Below are positions 15,154 through 22,226 of a DNA stretch of 25,739 nt, in pieces. The notes under the pieces were generated by a model, which saw nothing but the letters and a program-made list of their open reading frames with translations, did not search any database and was not told the origin of the DNA. The stretch is taken from the NCBI GenBank assembly GCA_052390415.1, contig JBQTGY010000073.1, positions 1-25,739 of the forward strand, read 5' to 3'. The stretch is from JANNWF01 sp052390415 (lineage in GTDB: Bacteria; Pseudomonadota; Gammaproteobacteria; Xanthomonadales; Xanthomonadaceae). The translations under genes and the position numbers were made by a program. Numbering within the stretch: position 1 is the first letter of the stretch; each line of letters opens with the position of its first letter.

Positions 15154-15941
15154 GTGAACGTTTTCCCGTGGAAGCAGTGATCGCGTTGGTGCGCGAAGCG
15201 GGCGCCGCCATCATGGCGGTTTATGCCAGTGATTTTGCAGTCGAGCACAAGGATGACCGCAGCCCGCTGACCGCCGCCGATCGCGCGGCGCATCACGTTC
15301 TCGACGCGGGACTGGTGAAACTCACCGGCGAGTTGCCCGTGCTGTCGGAAGAATCCGCCACCATCGACTGGCAGGTGCGGCAGGCGTGGTCGCGTTATTG
15401 GTTGGTCGACCCGCTCGATGGCACCCGCGAATTCGTCAAACGTAATGGCGAGTTCACCGTCAATGTGGCCTTGATCGAAGATGGCGCGCCGGTGTTTGGC
15501 GTGGTGCAGGCTCCTGTCACTGGTGACTTGTGGTGGGGTGGCCGCTCCTTTGGCGCATACCGGCGCGAGGCGGATGGCAGTGATACGAAGTTGCAAAGTG
15601 CGCGGCCCGCACCCGCACACTTGCGCGTCGCAGCCAGTCGTTCGCACCTCGACGCGCGTACCCAGGCATTGCTGGACAAGCTTGGCGCGCATGATCGCCT
15701 TGGTTTGGGTTCTTCGCTGAAATTCTGTCGACTCGCCGAAGGTTTGGCCGACGTCTATCCGCGGTTTGGGCCGACCAGTGAGTGGGACACCGCCGCCGCG
15801 CAATGCGTGCTCGAAGGCGCGGGTGGCATCGTGATCGACACCCACGGCCGTCCGCTGCGCTGTAATCAAGGACCGTCATTGCTCAATGGCGATTTCCTCG
15901 CTTTGGGCGATCCCAAGCTGCCGTGGTCGACGTGGCTGTAA
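15150..15941 (+). CDS. cysQ: 3'(2'),5'-bisphosphate nucleotidase CysQ
   Basis: The 263-residue enzyme removes the 3'-phosphate of PAP (adenosine 3',5'-bisphosphate), relieving inhibition of sulfate assimilation and RNA-degrading enzymes. Motifs are LSEES (metal-binding Glu), Asp87 and Asp90 in LVDPLDGTREFVKRNGEFTV, and the CysQ-specific block GSSLKFCRLAEGLADVYPR followed by SEWDTAAAQCVLEGAGG. The ATG at 15150 overlaps the nudE stop; the in-frame extension to 15045 is shadow sequence. Its 3' end overlaps mazG by 19 bp. Confidence 0.95.
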   Translation: MSERFPVEAVIALVREAGAAIMAVYASDFAVEHKDDRSPLTAADRAAHHVLDAGLVKLTGELPVLSEESATIDWQVRQAWSRYWLVDPLDGTREFVKRNGEFTVNVALIEDGAPVFGVVQAPVTGDLWWGGRSFGAYRREADGSDTKLQSARPAPAHLRVAASRSHLDARTQALLDKLGAHDRLGLGSSLKFCRLAEGLADVYPRFGPTSEWDTAAAQCVLEGAGGIVIDTHGRPLRCNQGPSLLNGDFLALGDPKLPWSTWL

Positions 15942-16771
15942 CGCCGGCCAGCGGAGATGCCAGTGCCTTGCTGGCGATCATGGCGCAGTTGCGCAACCCG
16001 GTAGGTGGGTGTCCTTGGGATGTCGCGCAAACGTTTGCGACGGTCGCGCCATACACGATCGAAGAGGCATATGAAGTTGCCGAGGCGATTGACCGCGGTG
16101 ACCTCAGTGCGCTGAAGGACGAGCTAGGCGACTTGCTGCTGCAGGTAGTGTTTCATGCGCGCATGGCAGAAGAGGTGGGCGCCTTCGCATTTGCTGATGT
16201 GGTGGCCGCGATCTGCGAAAAGATGGTGCGCCGGCATCCGCACGTTTTTGCGGGTGCCACCGTCGCCGATGCCGAGACGCAGACGCGCGCGTGGGAAGCG
16301 CACAAACAACAGGAGCGCCAGGCAGTTGATCCCGATCGCAGCGCACTGGCCGGCATAGCTCGCGGGATGCCCGAGTGGCAGCGCGCCATCAAGCTGCAAA
16401 AGCGCGCGGCCAGAGTGGGGTTTGATTGGCCAGGCCCCGAGCCGGTGATCGCCAAGTTGCACGAGGAAATCGAAGAGGTGCGGGTCGAGTTCGAGGCCGT
16501 CGCCAATGCTCCGGGCGATCCCGAAGTTCATGCGCGGCTGGAGGACGAGATTGGCGATCTGCTGTTTGTCGCTGCGAATCTCGCGCGGCATGGCAAGGTT
16601 GACCCGGGAACGGCGCTGCGCCGCGCCAATGCCAAGTTCGAGCGGCGCTTTCGGGCAATGGAAGCGATGGCGCATGCCGAGAATGTGGCTCTGGAGAACT
16701 TGCCCTTGCACGCTCAGGATGCGTACTGGAACCGCGCCAAGCAGCTGGAGCGAGGAACTGCTACCGCGTAA
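15923..16771 (+). CDS. mazG: Nucleoside triphosphate pyrophosphohydrolase MazG
   Basis: The 282-residue protein has two MazG domains. The first holds LRNPVGGCPWDVAQTF, then EEAYEVAEAI and KDELGDLLLQVVFH (metal-binding E-E-x-x-E and E-x-x-D). The second holds EEIEEVRVEF and LEDEIGDLLFVAANLAR. KLQKRAARVGFDWP between them is typical of full-length MazG. It hydrolyses NTPs, dNTPs and probably lowers ppGpp to give monophosphates plus pyrophosphate. The GTG start at 15923 lies inside the end of cysQ; a second GTG at 15932 is possible. It closes the phosphatase/nucleotide-cleansing run. Confidence 0.95.
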   Translation: MVDVAVTPASGDASALLAIMAQLRNPVGGCPWDVAQTFATVAPYTIEEAYEVAEAIDRGDLSALKDELGDLLLQVVFHARMAEEVGAFAFADVVAAICEKMVRRHPHVFAGATVADAETQTRAWEAHKQQERQAVDPDRSALAGIARGMPEWQRAIKLQKRAARVGFDWPGPEPVIAKLHEEIEEVRVEFEAVANAPGDPEVHARLEDEIGDLLFVAANLARHGKVDPGTALRRANAKFERRFRAMEAMAHAENVALENLPLHAQDAYWNRAKQLERGTATA

Positions 16772-16785
16772 TCAGGAGGCGATGC

Positions 16786-17091
16786 ATGAGTAGTCCCGGG
16801 TTTGCCACGTTTCGCGAGTTCTATCCCTACTACCTGCAGGAACACAGCGACCGCCGCTGTCGACGGCTGCATTTCATCGGGTCGACGCTGGTGCTGGCCT
16901 GCGTTGTGCTCGCGGTGACGGTCAGTCCCTGGTGGCTGCTTGGCATGCCTTTGGCCGGTTATGGCTGCGCCTGGATCGGTCATTTTGCGTTCGAGAAAAA
17001 CCGTCCAGCGACCTTCAAGCATCCGCTCTACAGTTTGATCGGCGATTGGGTGATGTACGCGCAGATGTTGCGCGGACGAGTCAGTTTCTGA
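16786..17091 (+). CDS. Mpo1/DUF962-like small membrane protein
   Basis: The 101-residue protein has two hydrophobic segments (about 31-47 and 49-65) and the conserved His pattern of the DUF962/Mpo1 family: His20 and His29 in EHSDRRCRRLHFIG, His66 and His79 in GHFAFEKNRPATFKHP. In yeast the Mpo1 member is an iron-dependent alpha-dioxygenase for 2-hydroxy fatty acids; bacterial function is not established. It has a strong AGGAGG at 16774-16779. An ATG at 16782 is closer to it but reads only ATG-CAT-GAG-TAG, so the true start is the overlapping ATG at 16786. Confidence 0.88.
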   Translation: MSSPGFATFREFYPYYLQEHSDRRCRRLHFIGSTLVLACVVLAVTVSPWWLLGMPLAGYGCAWIGHFAFEKNRPATFKHPLYSLIGDWVMYAQMLRGRVSF

Positions 17092-17106
17092 ACGCTTGCC
17101 GACCAT

Positions 17107-17152
17107 AGGGCGAACCTTCACGCCCTCACACGGCCTCTGTCTCTAGCGTGTG
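17107..17152 (+). terminator. Two stacked small hairpins between the Mpo1-like gene and msrB
   Basis: AGGGCG/CGCCCT (17107-17112 with 17121-17126) and CACACG/CGTGTG (17127-17132 with 17147-17152) are adjacent perfect 6-bp stems. No T-run follows, so termination is only a possibility; they could also protect the msrB message end. Confidence 0.3.
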
Positions 17153-17176
17153 CCTACACCTCGGAGATTGCTTGTC

Positions 17177-17713
17177 ATGCGTCGCAGAACAGTCATCACC
17201 CATTTGCTGGCGGTCGCCGCCTGTCCGTCATTACTGCTGCGTGCAACGACTGCGCGCGCTGAGGAGTCCGTCGTGAACGTCGATCTCACTGAGACCATCA
17301 AACCGCTCGCCAAAGCCCATGCGCAATGGAAGGGCGTGGTTTCCGACGCGAGTTATCGCGTCTTGTTTGAAGAAGCCACCGAACGTCCCGGCTCCAGTCC
17401 TTTGGACAAGAACTATGCGGACGGCACGTACATCTGCGCCGCCTGCCATCTGCCACTGTTCGACAGCAGCCACAAATTTGACAGTGGTACCGGTTGGCCA
17501 AGCTTTTTTACTCACATTCCCGGTCACATCAAGACCAAGCGAGATTTCAAACTGATCTGGCCGCGCACCGAGTACCACTGCGCGCGTTGTGGTGGTCATC
17601 AAGGACACCTGTTTGATGATGGCCCGCAGCCTACCGGACAGCGGTTCTGCAACAACGGCGTTGCGCTGGCGTTTGTCGCCCGAGCCGATGCCTTGCCGGC
17701 GTTGCGCTCGTGA
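17177..17713 (+). CDS. msrB: Exported peptide-methionine (R)-S-oxide reductase MsrB
   Basis: The 178-residue product begins with MRRRTVITHLL, a hydrophobic stretch and an A-R-A-E type cleavage area (about residue 28), so it should be exported; the RRRTVI start resembles a twin-arginine signal. The mature part is a full MsrB: structural zinc Cys pairs in CAACHLPLF and CARCGGHQGHLFDDGP, GTGWPSF, and the catalytic Cys158 in RFCNNG. It reduces methionine-R-sulfoxide in periplasmic proteins. I chose the ATG at 17177 with GGAG 10 nt upstream; a GTG at 17150 would spoil the signal peptide. The stop overlaps the msrA GTG by 4 bp. Confidence 0.93.
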   Translation: MRRRTVITHLLAVAACPSLLLRATTARAEESVVNVDLTETIKPLAKAHAQWKGVVSDASYRVLFEEATERPGSSPLDKNYADGTYICAACHLPLFDSSHKFDSGTGWPSFFTHIPGHIKTKRDFKLIWPRTEYHCARCGGHQGHLFDDGPQPTGQRFCNNGVALAFVARADALPALRS

Positions 17714-18357
17714 GCGTTGCTGCGCGCTGGGGATTGGTGGGGGCCATGTTGGGTGGATTCGTGCTTGCGTTGCTGCTTCTGCCCGCGAAACCGCTCAAGG
17801 CCCAGCAGGTGGTCGATATCGCTCTCACCGACGTGGCGTACGCGACCTTTGCCGGGGGCTGCTTCTGGTGCATGGAAAAGCCCTTCGACCAACTCGATGG
17901 CGTGATCTCGACCACGTCGGGTTATGCCGGTGGCAGCGAGAAAGCGCCGACATATGAAACCGTGTCCAGTGGTCGCACCGGCCATACCGAGGTGGTGCAG
18001 ATTGCTTACGACCCGAGCAAGGTGACGTTCGCACAACTGCTGGACGTGTTCTGGCGCAACATCGATCCGTTCGCCGTCAACCGTCAGTTTTGCGATGCGG
18101 GCCTGCAGTATCGCAGCGCGATTTTCTATTCAAATGCAGCGGAACTAGCCGCCGCCGAGGCCTCAAAAGCGGCGTTGGAAAAGCAGTTTGATCAGCCTAT
18201 CGCTACCCAGATCGCGCCACTCAACGCCAGCTTTACTGCGGCCGAGGAATATCATCAGGACTACTACCTGAAGAATCCGCTGCGCTATCGCTATTACCGT
18301 GGAAGCTGCGGGCGTGATGATCGCTTGCAAGCCATCTGGGGTGAAGCGAAGCCTTAA
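17710..18357 (+). CDS. msrA: Exported or membrane-anchored peptide-methionine (S)-S-oxide reductase MsrA
   Basis: The 215-residue product starts with a hydrophobic segment (about 8-25) ending near LKAQQ, a signal peptide or anchor. The catalytic domain has the nucleophile Cys51 in GGCFWCMEKPF, GYAGG, HTEVVQI, then FCDAGLQYRSAIFY and a C-terminal resolving Cys in RGSCGRDD. It reduces methionine-S-sulfoxide. With MsrB it covers both sulfoxide forms outside the cytoplasm. The GTG start overlaps the msrB stop (GTGA). It converges on the DUF486 gene 12 bp away. No dedicated thioredoxin-like electron donor is in the window. Confidence 0.93.
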   Translation: MSVAARWGLVGAMLGGFVLALLLLPAKPLKAQQVVDIALTDVAYATFAGGCFWCMEKPFDQLDGVISTTSGYAGGSEKAPTYETVSSGRTGHTEVVQIAYDPSKVTFAQLLDVFWRNIDPFAVNRQFCDAGLQYRSAIFYSNAAELAAAEASKAALEKQFDQPIATQIAPLNASFTAAEEYHQDYYLKNPLRYRYYRGSCGRDDRLQAIWGEAKP

Positions 18358-18369
18358 GCGTCCGCCCGG

Positions 18370-18723
18370 CTAATCCAAAAAGATCAGCCACGTCGCGAGC
18401 ACGATCAGGGCGAAACCGGCGAGGTGATTCCAGCGAATCGACTCGCCCAGGTACCACACTGAGAAGATCGCAAACACGATCAAGGTGATCACTTCCTGGA
18501 TGGTCTTCAACTGCACCGCGCTGTAAACCGCGTGACCCATGCGATTGGCGGGAACCTGCAACGCGTATTCCGGCAAAGCGATCAGCCAGCTGATCGCAAT
18601 CACCATCACCAGCGGCACCGTCTTGAACTTCAGATGGCCGTACCAGGCCAATGTCATGAAAATGTTCGAGCAAATCAGCAGCGCGATGGGCGTCAGATAC
18701 GCGGACCACGAGGCGTTTGGCAT
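18370..18723 (-). CDS. DUF486 family small multidrug-type membrane protein
   Basis: The 117-residue protein has four hydrophobic helices and the family start PIALLICSNIFMTLAWYGHLKFK, followed by WLIALPEYALQVPANRMG and a C-terminal GFALIVLATWLIFLD. DUF486 proteins belong to the drug/metabolite transporter-like group with the size of one EmrE half; the substrate is unknown. I chose the ATG at 18723 as matching the family length; ATG 18753 and a start near 18792 are possible. Divergent from the response regulator, with 128 bp between start codons that contain an inverted repeat. Confidence 0.85.
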   Translation of the reverse strand: MPNASWSAYLTPIALLICSNIFMTLAWYGHLKFKTVPLVMVIAISWLIALPEYALQVPANRMGHAVYSAVQLKTIQEVITLIVFAIFSVWYLGESIRWNHLAGFALIVLATWLIFLD

Positions 18724-18795
18724 GCAGGGTATTCGCTGATGATGGAACTTCATGCTAACCGCAGCAGGTGCACCCGATATCAGCGGCTTCACAAC

Positions 18796-18835
18796 TGAAT
18801 CACTGTCGGCGAGCTATCTTCACGTCTGTGATTCA
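18796..18835. promoter_or_regulatory. Inverted repeat upstream of the response regulator
   Basis: TGAATCAC (18796-18803) and GTGATTCA (18828-18835) are perfect inverted copies, 24 bp apart (32 bp centre to centre, about three helical turns), in the spacer between the divergent DUF486 and regulator genes. A candidate operator, perhaps for autoregulation. Confidence 0.4.
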
Positions 18836-18851
18836 CATAAGGACCTAGGCC

Positions 18852-19577
18852 ATGAAGCAGCGCGAAGAGTCGAATGGATTGATCCTGCTGGTTGAGGACA
18901 ACCGCAACATTTCCGAGAAGGTGGGTGAATACCTCGAGCGCCGCGGGTTTGGCGTGGATTACGCTGGCGACGGTGTTGACGGTCTGCGCTTGGCGGTCGA
19001 GAACAGCTATGACGTGATCATTCTGGACCTGATGCTGCCGCGCATGGATGGTTTGGAAGTCTGTCGTCGACTGCGTCAAGAGGCAAAGACCCCGACGCCG
19101 GTATTGATGCTGACTGCGCGCGACACCTTGGACGACAAGATTCGCGGGCTGGAAGCCGGTGGCGACGACTACCTGGTGAAGCCCTTCGCCATTCAGGAAC
19201 TCGAAGCACGCGTCCGTGCCTTGATTCGGCGTGATCGCCGGCAGGTCAGTGCGGAAGTGTTGAAGGTGGGCGACCTGGTATTGGACACCTCGACCTTGCG
19301 GCTCACCCGCGCGGGACGCGACCTGCAGCTGTCGCCGATCGGCTTGAAGCTGCTGACCATCCTGATGCGCGAATCGCCGCGCGTGGTCAGTCGTCGCGAC
19401 ATTGAACGCGAGATATGGAGCGATTCGCTGCCCGATTCCGATACCCTGCGCAGCCACCTCTACAACTTGCGCAAAGTGATAGACAAGCCTTTCCAGATTC
19501 CGCTCTTGCACACGATTCACAGCGCCGGCTATCGCTTGGCCGAGCTGGAAACCGAGCCGGCGAAGAAGAGTGCGTGA
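18852..19577 (+). CDS. OmpR-family two-component response regulator
   Basis: The 241-residue protein has an N-terminal receiver (LVEDN acidic pair; phospho-acceptor Asp59 in ILDLMLPRMDG; Thr in LMLTARD; Lys110 in VKPF) and a C-terminal winged-helix DNA-binding domain (about 140-235; LSPIGLKLLTILM, then SRRDIEREIW and DSDTLRSHLYNLRKVID). The start has AAGGA 8 nt upstream. The histidine kinase lies 74 bp downstream. The target genes are unknown; the fixed QxxxxR-free winged helix places it in the OmpR/PhoP group only. Confidence 0.93.
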   Translation: MKQREESNGLILLVEDNRNISEKVGEYLERRGFGVDYAGDGVDGLRLAVENSYDVIILDLMLPRMDGLEVCRRLRQEAKTPTPVLMLTARDTLDDKIRGLEAGGDDYLVKPFAIQELEARVRALIRRDRRQVSAEVLKVGDLVLDTSTLRLTRAGRDLQLSPIGLKLLTILMRESPRVVSRRDIEREIWSDSLPDSDTLRSHLYNLRKVIDKPFQIPLLHTIHSAGYRLAELETEPAKKSA

Positions 19578-19594
19578 GGCAAGGTCAGCGCCGC

Positions 19595-19635
19595 CACGCT
19601 CAGCCTCTGCCGTGCACCAGCGCAAGCTGAGCGTG
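19595..19635 (+). promoter_or_regulatory. 10-bp inverted repeat between regulator and kinase genes
   Basis: CACGCTCAGC (19595-19604) and GCTGAGCGTG (19626-19635) are perfectly complementary with a 21-nt loop. It fills most of the 74-bp spacer and ends 16 bp before the kinase GTG. It could attenuate or process the transcript so that less kinase than regulator is made. Confidence 0.45.
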
Positions 19636-19651
19636 TGAACTCCTGCGCGCC

Positions 19652-20962
19652 GTGACTGCTGCGAGCGGGCTACGCAGAAAAATCTGGATTGCCTTCGTCT
19701 TGCAGGCGGCGGCGATTGGGTTCGCCACGCTTCTGGGCGTCTACGGTGCGTCGGCGGTGCTCAAGGATGTATTGATCCAACGTGCGCTCAACAACGAAGC
19801 GGCCCACTTTTGGACCCAGCGCGAGGTCAATCCCGGTATTGGTCTTCCAAACACCTACAACATGCGCGGGTTTCTGTTGGCTCCTGGCGAGTCCAACGAC
19901 TCGGTGCAGCTGCCGAAACCGCTGCGCAAGTTGCATCCGGGTTATCACGCGCTGCCGCGAATGGACGGCGGTGCGCTAGTCCTGATCGACCAAAAGCCTC
20001 AGGGCACGCTTTATCTGGTGTTTGATCAGCAGCAAGTCGAGGCCTTGGCGTTTTACTTCGGTGCGGTGCCGTTGGTGTTTGTGCTGCTGGTGATCTATGC
20101 CATTGCCTGGTTCACCTATCGGGTGAGCCGGCGTGCGGTGTCGCCGGTCATCTGGTTGGCTGGCATCGTCAAACGATGGGATCCCACAAAACCAGAAGTC
20201 GAGCTGTTGACTCCCGATGCCTTGCCCGTCGACGTGGAGGGCGAAGTGTTGGTGTTGGCCAACGCCCTGCACGGATTTGGCAGCCGTCTTGCCCAGTTCG
20301 TCGAGCGCGAACAGAATTTTACCCGTGACGCCAGCCATGAACTGCGCACGCCTTTGACGGTCGTCCGTATGGCCTGCGATCTGCTGCTTGCCGATGGTGA
20401 CCTCGCCACGCATGCGACCAAATCGGTCAAGCGGATCAAGTGCGCCGCACGCGATATGGAAGCCCTGATCGAGTCATTTCTCATCCTTGCTCGCGAAGGT
20501 GACACCGGTTTGCCGGAAGAGGATTTCCTGGTGAATGAAGTCGTCCGTGACGAAGTCGACAAGCTGCGTTCCTTGGTTGAAGGGCGGCCAGTCGAGATGC
20601 GTGTCGAAGAGCCGCAGATGTTCGCCTTGCACGGCCCTTCGCGCGCGTTGGCAGTCATCCTCTCCAACTTGATTCGCAATGCCTGCCTGTACACGGAACA
20701 AGGCCACATCGTGGTGCGCGTCGAGGCCGACCGTGTAACCGTCGAAGACACCGGTCCCGGCATGACTGCCGACGAGCTGGCGCGCATTTTCGAGCCATTT
20801 TTCCGCGGCGGCGACCGTCGCCGCGATGGTCACGGAATCGGGCTCACCATCGTTCGCCGCCTGAGCGAGCGCTTCGGCTGGCCGGTCGAGTTCCTCAGCA
20901 CGCCCGGTGTCGGCACACGGGTGTCAGTACGCTTCCCGCAGCCGCATCCGGTCGAACCCTGA
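19652..20962 (+). CDS. Membrane sensor histidine kinase
   Basis: The 436-residue protein has a transmembrane helix at about 10-34, a periplasmic sensor of roughly 95 residues, a second helix at about 131-152, a short HAMP-like linker, a dimerisation/phospho-acceptor helix with His229 in DASHELRTPLTVV, and an ATPase with N-box LIRNACLYT, G1 VEDTGPGM, F-box FEPFFRGG and G2 GHGIGLTIVRRL. It is the cognate kinase of the regulator just upstream. The sensor is not recognised. The GTG start has no Shine-Dalgarno and the frame is closed by a TGA at 19628-19630, so no upstream ATG is available. Confidence 0.92.
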   Translation: MTAASGLRRKIWIAFVLQAAAIGFATLLGVYGASAVLKDVLIQRALNNEAAHFWTQREVNPGIGLPNTYNMRGFLLAPGESNDSVQLPKPLRKLHPGYHALPRMDGGALVLIDQKPQGTLYLVFDQQQVEALAFYFGAVPLVFVLLVIYAIAWFTYRVSRRAVSPVIWLAGIVKRWDPTKPEVELLTPDALPVDVEGEVLVLANALHGFGSRLAQFVEREQNFTRDASHELRTPLTVVRMACDLLLADGDLATHATKSVKRIKCAARDMEALIESFLILAREGDTGLPEEDFLVNEVVRDEVDKLRSLVEGRPVEMRVEEPQMFALHGPSRALAVILSNLIRNACLYTEQGHIVVRVEADRVTVEDTGPGMTADELARIFEPFFRGGDRRRDGHGIGLTIVRRLSERFGWPVEFLSTPGVGTRVSVRFPQPHPVEP

Positions 20963-21032
20963 CAATTCCCCCAGCGGCAAGGCGGGCGGCGCGGCATACT
21001 CGACTCCGAGCTGACCCTTGCCCGGACTGTCC

Positions 21033-22079
21033 ATGAATCCTCGTTCGCGACTCTGCTGCGCGCTTCTGTTTGCTGCGCTTGGCCCAACTGTGTTGCTCGG
21101 CCTGATCGCAGACGCGAGTGCCTCCGAAGCAAACAAATCAAGCACCAGCAAGAATGATTTTGTCCTGGTGATTCATGGCGGCGCAGGAACCCTGTCGCGC
21201 ACCGAAATCAACGCCGAGCGCGAAGCGGAAATTCGCGCAGCGCTGGATGCTGCTCTGGATGCTGGCGCAAGCATCTTGGCTGCCGGCGGAAGCAGTCTTG
21301 ACGCGGTATCTGCCGCCATCGTTTTGATGGAAGATTCGCCGCATTTCAATGCCGGCCATGGTGCGGTATTTACCGCCGAGGGTCGCAACGAGCTCGACGC
21401 TGCGCTGATGAATGGCAGCGATCGGCGTGCCGGTGCAGTCGCCGGCTTGCGCGAGATTCGCAATCCAATCTTGCTGGCGCGTGCAGTCATGCAGCGTTCG
21501 CCGCATGTGATGCTGGTGGGCGAAGGCGCGCAGCAGTTTGCCGACAGCATCGGCATGGCCCGCGTCGACCCCAAGTATTTCTGGACTCAGCATCGTTGGG
21601 ACCAGCTGCAAAAAGCCAAAGCCGCCGAGAAAGCGGGTGCCGCGATACCGGCCACGACTTACTTCGGCACCGTCGGCGCGGTCGCGCTGGATCAGCAAGG
21701 TCAATTGGCGGCCGGAACTTCCACCGGTGGCATGACCAACAAGCGCTGGGGCCGCGTAGGTGACGCGCCGATCATCGGTGCGGGCACCTGGGCCGACGAA
21801 GGTTGCGCCGTGTCAGCAACCGGTTGGGGCGAGTACTTCATCCGCCTCGCGGTTGCGCATGACATCTGCGCGCGTCGGTCCTACGCCGGTGCCCCCTTGG
21901 TCGACGCCGCCGATGTTGTCGTCATGCAGAAGGTGCCAGCCTTGGGTGGAGATGGCGGCGTGATTGCAGTCGACGCCAAGGGCAATGTCGCCCTGCCGTT
22001 CAACACCCCTGGGATGTATCGAGGCTGGATTCGCAGCAATGGCGAACGCCAGACGGCGATATTTCGCGACAACCCATAG
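21033..22079 (+). CDS. Exported isoaspartyl peptidase/L-asparaginase (Ntn hydrolase)
   Basis: The 348-residue precursor begins with a signal peptide (MNPRSRLCCALLFAALG..., cleavage near ASA at about 28-30). The mature part is the plant-type asparaginase family: VIHGGAGTL, FNAGHGAVFT, ELDAALMNG, and the autocleavage site Gly212/Thr213 in YFGTVGAVALD, with Thr213 becoming the N-terminal nucleophile. TSTGGMTNKRWGRVGDAPIIGAGTWA follows. It hydrolyses isoaspartyl dipeptides and asparagine, here probably in the periplasm. The ATG at 21033 is chosen over a TTG at 21018 because the signal peptide starts there. Confidence 0.93.
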   Translation: MNPRSRLCCALLFAALGPTVLLGLIADASASEANKSSTSKNDFVLVIHGGAGTLSRTEINAEREAEIRAALDAALDAGASILAAGGSSLDAVSAAIVLMEDSPHFNAGHGAVFTAEGRNELDAALMNGSDRRAGAVAGLREIRNPILLARAVMQRSPHVMLVGEGAQQFADSIGMARVDPKYFWTQHRWDQLQKAKAAEKAGAAIPATTYFGTVGAVALDQQGQLAAGTSTGGMTNKRWGRVGDAPIIGAGTWADEGCAVSATGWGEYFIRLAVAHDICARRSYAGAPLVDAADVVVMQKVPALGGDGGVIAVDAKGNVALPFNTPGMYRGWIRSNGERQTAIFRDNP

Positions 22080-22107
22080 AAATAAGGCAGCGACAAATAA
22101 CCAACGT

Positions 22108-22127
22108 GACCGGCTGAAACGCCGGTC
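22108..22127. promoter_or_regulatory. Palindrome over the -35 region of gap
   Basis: GACCGGC (22108-22114) and GCCGGTC (22121-22127) form a perfect 7-bp inverted repeat with a 6-nt spacer. It lies 29-48 bp after the peptidase stop and ends 3 bp before the extended -10 of gap. It could be a repressor site for gap or a terminator for the gene upstream; no T-run supports the latter strongly. Confidence 0.45.
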
Positions 22128-22130
22128 CGC

Positions 22131-22139
22131 TGTTAAAAT
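22131..22139 (+). promoter_or_regulatory. Extended -10 promoter of gap
   Basis: TGT-TAAAAT is a near-ideal extended -10 (TGn then TAAAAT at 22134-22139), giving a predicted start near 22146. The -35 region is occupied by a palindrome. This is the best promoter in the window. Confidence 0.6.
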
Positions 22140-22150
22140 CGCGGGCCGTC

Positions 22151-22166
22151 ACGACGCTTGCGTCGT
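22151..22166 (+). promoter_or_regulatory. Hairpin at the 5' end of the gap leader RNA
   Basis: ACGACG-CTTG-CGTCGT is a perfect 6-bp stem with a CTTG loop, starting about 5 nt into the predicted transcript. Hairpins so close to the 5' end are known to stabilise mRNAs; the role here is inferred. Confidence 0.4.
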
Positions 22167-22226
22167 CTCGCTGCTTCTATTCAACGCGTCCTCCCCATCC
22201 AACTTCAAGCAGGAGCTTCACCCCTC

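Noticed and set aside
20991..21000. CATACT as a -10 for the isoaspartyl peptidase gene
   Set aside because: No TG extension and no -35 at the right distance; too weak to list.
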